Shown: piece after piece, positions 63,123 through 64,000 of the stretch
Position numbering within the stretch: the stretch's first letter is position 1
Layout of the letters: each line of letters starts with the position of its first letter
Notes under the pieces: model-generated
The model's input: the letters and a program-made list of their open reading frames with translations, nothing else
The model's database searches: none
Told to the model about the DNA's origin: nothing
Assembly: GCA_964369665.1 (NCBI GenBank)
Contig: CAYJFS010000002.1
Span: 186,001-250,000, forward strand
Direction: 5' to 3'
Length of the DNA: 64,000 bases
Source: Bilophila sp964369665
GTDB taxonomy: Bacteria; Desulfobacterota; Desulfovibrionia; Desulfovibrionales; Desulfovibrionaceae
Made by a program: the position numbers and the translations under genes

Positions 63123-64000
63123 ATGTCTAAAGTTATAAGTGATCAACAATCATTTTTAGAGTGTCGTAACATAACACATGTTTTTTCTGTGAAGTATGGG
63201 AAATTATGGAAGCGTAATCAAGGATATATTCAAGCTGTAAAGGATGTATCTTTAGTTATAAAGAAAGGGGAAACATTTGGTCTTGTTGGCGAGTCTGGCT
63301 GTGGTAAATCGACACTAAGTAAGGTTATAGTTGGTTTGTTAAAGCCTTCTGGTGGAGATATTTTTTTTCATGGTCAACCTTTTTTGGTTTCAAAAAGAAA
63401 TAATATTGTTGGTCATAAAATACAGATGGTATTTCAAGATCCATTTTCATCTTTAAACCCGCGTTTATCAATATTTTCTTCAATATCAGAATCATTAGTT
63501 ACAATGGGTGTTCATAAAAAAGAGAGGAAAAGAAGAGTTGAAGAAATACTCCACTTGGTAGGCATGCAGCCAGAGCATGCTATACGTTATCCTCATGAAT
63601 TTTCTGGTGGTCAACGGCAGCGTATAGCAATAGCTAGAGCACTTATTACACATCCAGAGCTTCTTGTTTGTGATGAAGCTGTGTCTGCTTTAGATACTTC
63701 GGTACAGGCACAAGTGCTTAATCTTTTGAAAGACTTACAAAGTCAGTTTGGTTTAACATATTTTTTTATTTCCCATGATATAGCTGTTGTTGGGTATATG
63801 AGTAATCGTGTAGCTGTTATGTATTTAGGAAGAATTGTAGAGCTAGGTTCTACTGATAGCCTTTTGAATAATCCTGCACACCCATATACACAGTTATTAT
63901 TAAATGCAGTTCCTATCCCAGATCCATGTTATCGAAAAGAGAAAATAGTGTTAAAAGGCGAGGCTCCTAGTTCTCTATCTCCACCTTCTGGTTGTCCTTT
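63123..64000 (+). CDS. oligopeptide/dipeptide ABC transporter ATP-binding protein, 5' part
   Basis: The open frame of 292 codons runs off the right edge. Walker A GESGCGKST (near 58-66), Q-loop MVFQDPFSSLNPRLS, signature FSGGQRQRIAIARAL and Walker B LLVCDEAVSALD are all present. It ends in the window with HPYTQLLLNAVPIPDPC, the C-terminal motif specific for OppF/DppF-type ATPases. GGAG lies 5 nt before ATG 63123. The first 30 residues include RNITHVFSVKYGKLWKR, also OppF-like. Partner genes would be outside the window. Confidence 0.93.
   Translation, partial: MSKVISDQQSFLECRNITHVFSVKYGKLWKRNQGYIQAVKDVSLVIKKGETFGLVGESGCGKSTLSKVIVGLLKPSGGDIFFHGQPFLVSKRNNIVGHKIQMVFQDPFSSLNPRLSIFSSISESLVTMGVHKKERKRRVEEILHLVGMQPEHAIRYPHEFSGGQRQRIAIARALITHPELLVCDEAVSALDTSVQAQVLNLLKDLQSQFGLTYFFISHDIAVVGYMSNRVAVMYLGRIVELGSTDSLLNNPAHPYTQLLLNAVPIPDPCYRKEKIVLKGEAPSSLSPPSGCP

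Noticed and set aside
1..64000. CRISPR arrays, insertion sequences, prophage, rRNA genes
   Set aside because: No regularly spaced repeats, transposase, integrase, phage structural genes or rRNA sequences were seen on either strand.

Overview
The window is a low-GC (by eye roughly one third G+C) bacterial chromosome segment dominated by housekeeping genes. Gene order and protein sequences point to Desulfovibrionaceae: a secE-nusG-rplKAJL block behind tRNA genes and tuf, rpmG between tuf and secE, an RpoA with the Desulfovibrio-type N-terminus, a PxxKW cysteine-rich protein, a Desulfovibrio-type thiC (now broken) and a CcmE with Cys instead of the heme-binding His. The low G+C, long AT-rich gaps and gene decay fit a host-restricted member, most likely Lawsonia intracellularis or a close relative. 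That species name is inference; I ran no search.

Layout. 1-4.8 kb: LTA-synthase-like membrane protein (cut by the window edge), murJ, tgt and a family-2 glycosyltransferase. 4.8-10.0 kb, minus strand: tRNA-Thr, tRNA-Tyr, tRNA-Gly, tuf, rpmG, tRNA-Trp, secE, nusG, rplK, rplA, L10 leader, rplJ, rplL, closed by a strong terminator. rpoBC does not follow. 10-19.9 kb: M16 protease, a decayed thiC, gene debris, purF, carB, Nudix hydrolase. 20-24.2 kb, plus strand: CBS/CorC protein, then rpsL-rpsG-fusA ending in a terminator.

24.2-39.9 kb is a mostly minus-strand block between fusA and rpsJ, which I recall as adjacent in Desulfovibrio: a hydrolase-fold protein without its catalytic residues, an NlpC/P60 lipoprotein, mnmG, a PxxKW protein, a family-4 glycosyltransferase, a small secreted protein, a class-IV aminotransferase, asd (plus), a small unknown gene (plus), then the cytochrome c maturation cluster (CNNM-like protein-ccmE-F-A-B-C-D-TPR). 

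40.6-54.8 kb: the complete S10-spc-alpha superoperon on the plus strand, rpsJ to rplQ, including secY, map, rpmJ and rpoA. 54.9-64 kb: mannose-1-phosphate guanylyltransferase, an NhaC antiporter, a GIY-YIG protein, hisS-aspS overlapping by 4 nt, a FadL-type porin (minus) and an oligopeptide ABC ATPase cut by the right edge.

The most notable points are the broken thiC, the split of conserved ribosomal/RNA-polymerase gene blocks, the His-less CcmE in a cluster without ccmG or canonical ccmH, the hydrolase-fold pseudoenzyme, and several stretches of probable gene fossils. I found no CRISPR array, insertion sequence, prophage, rRNA gene or convincing novel defence system.
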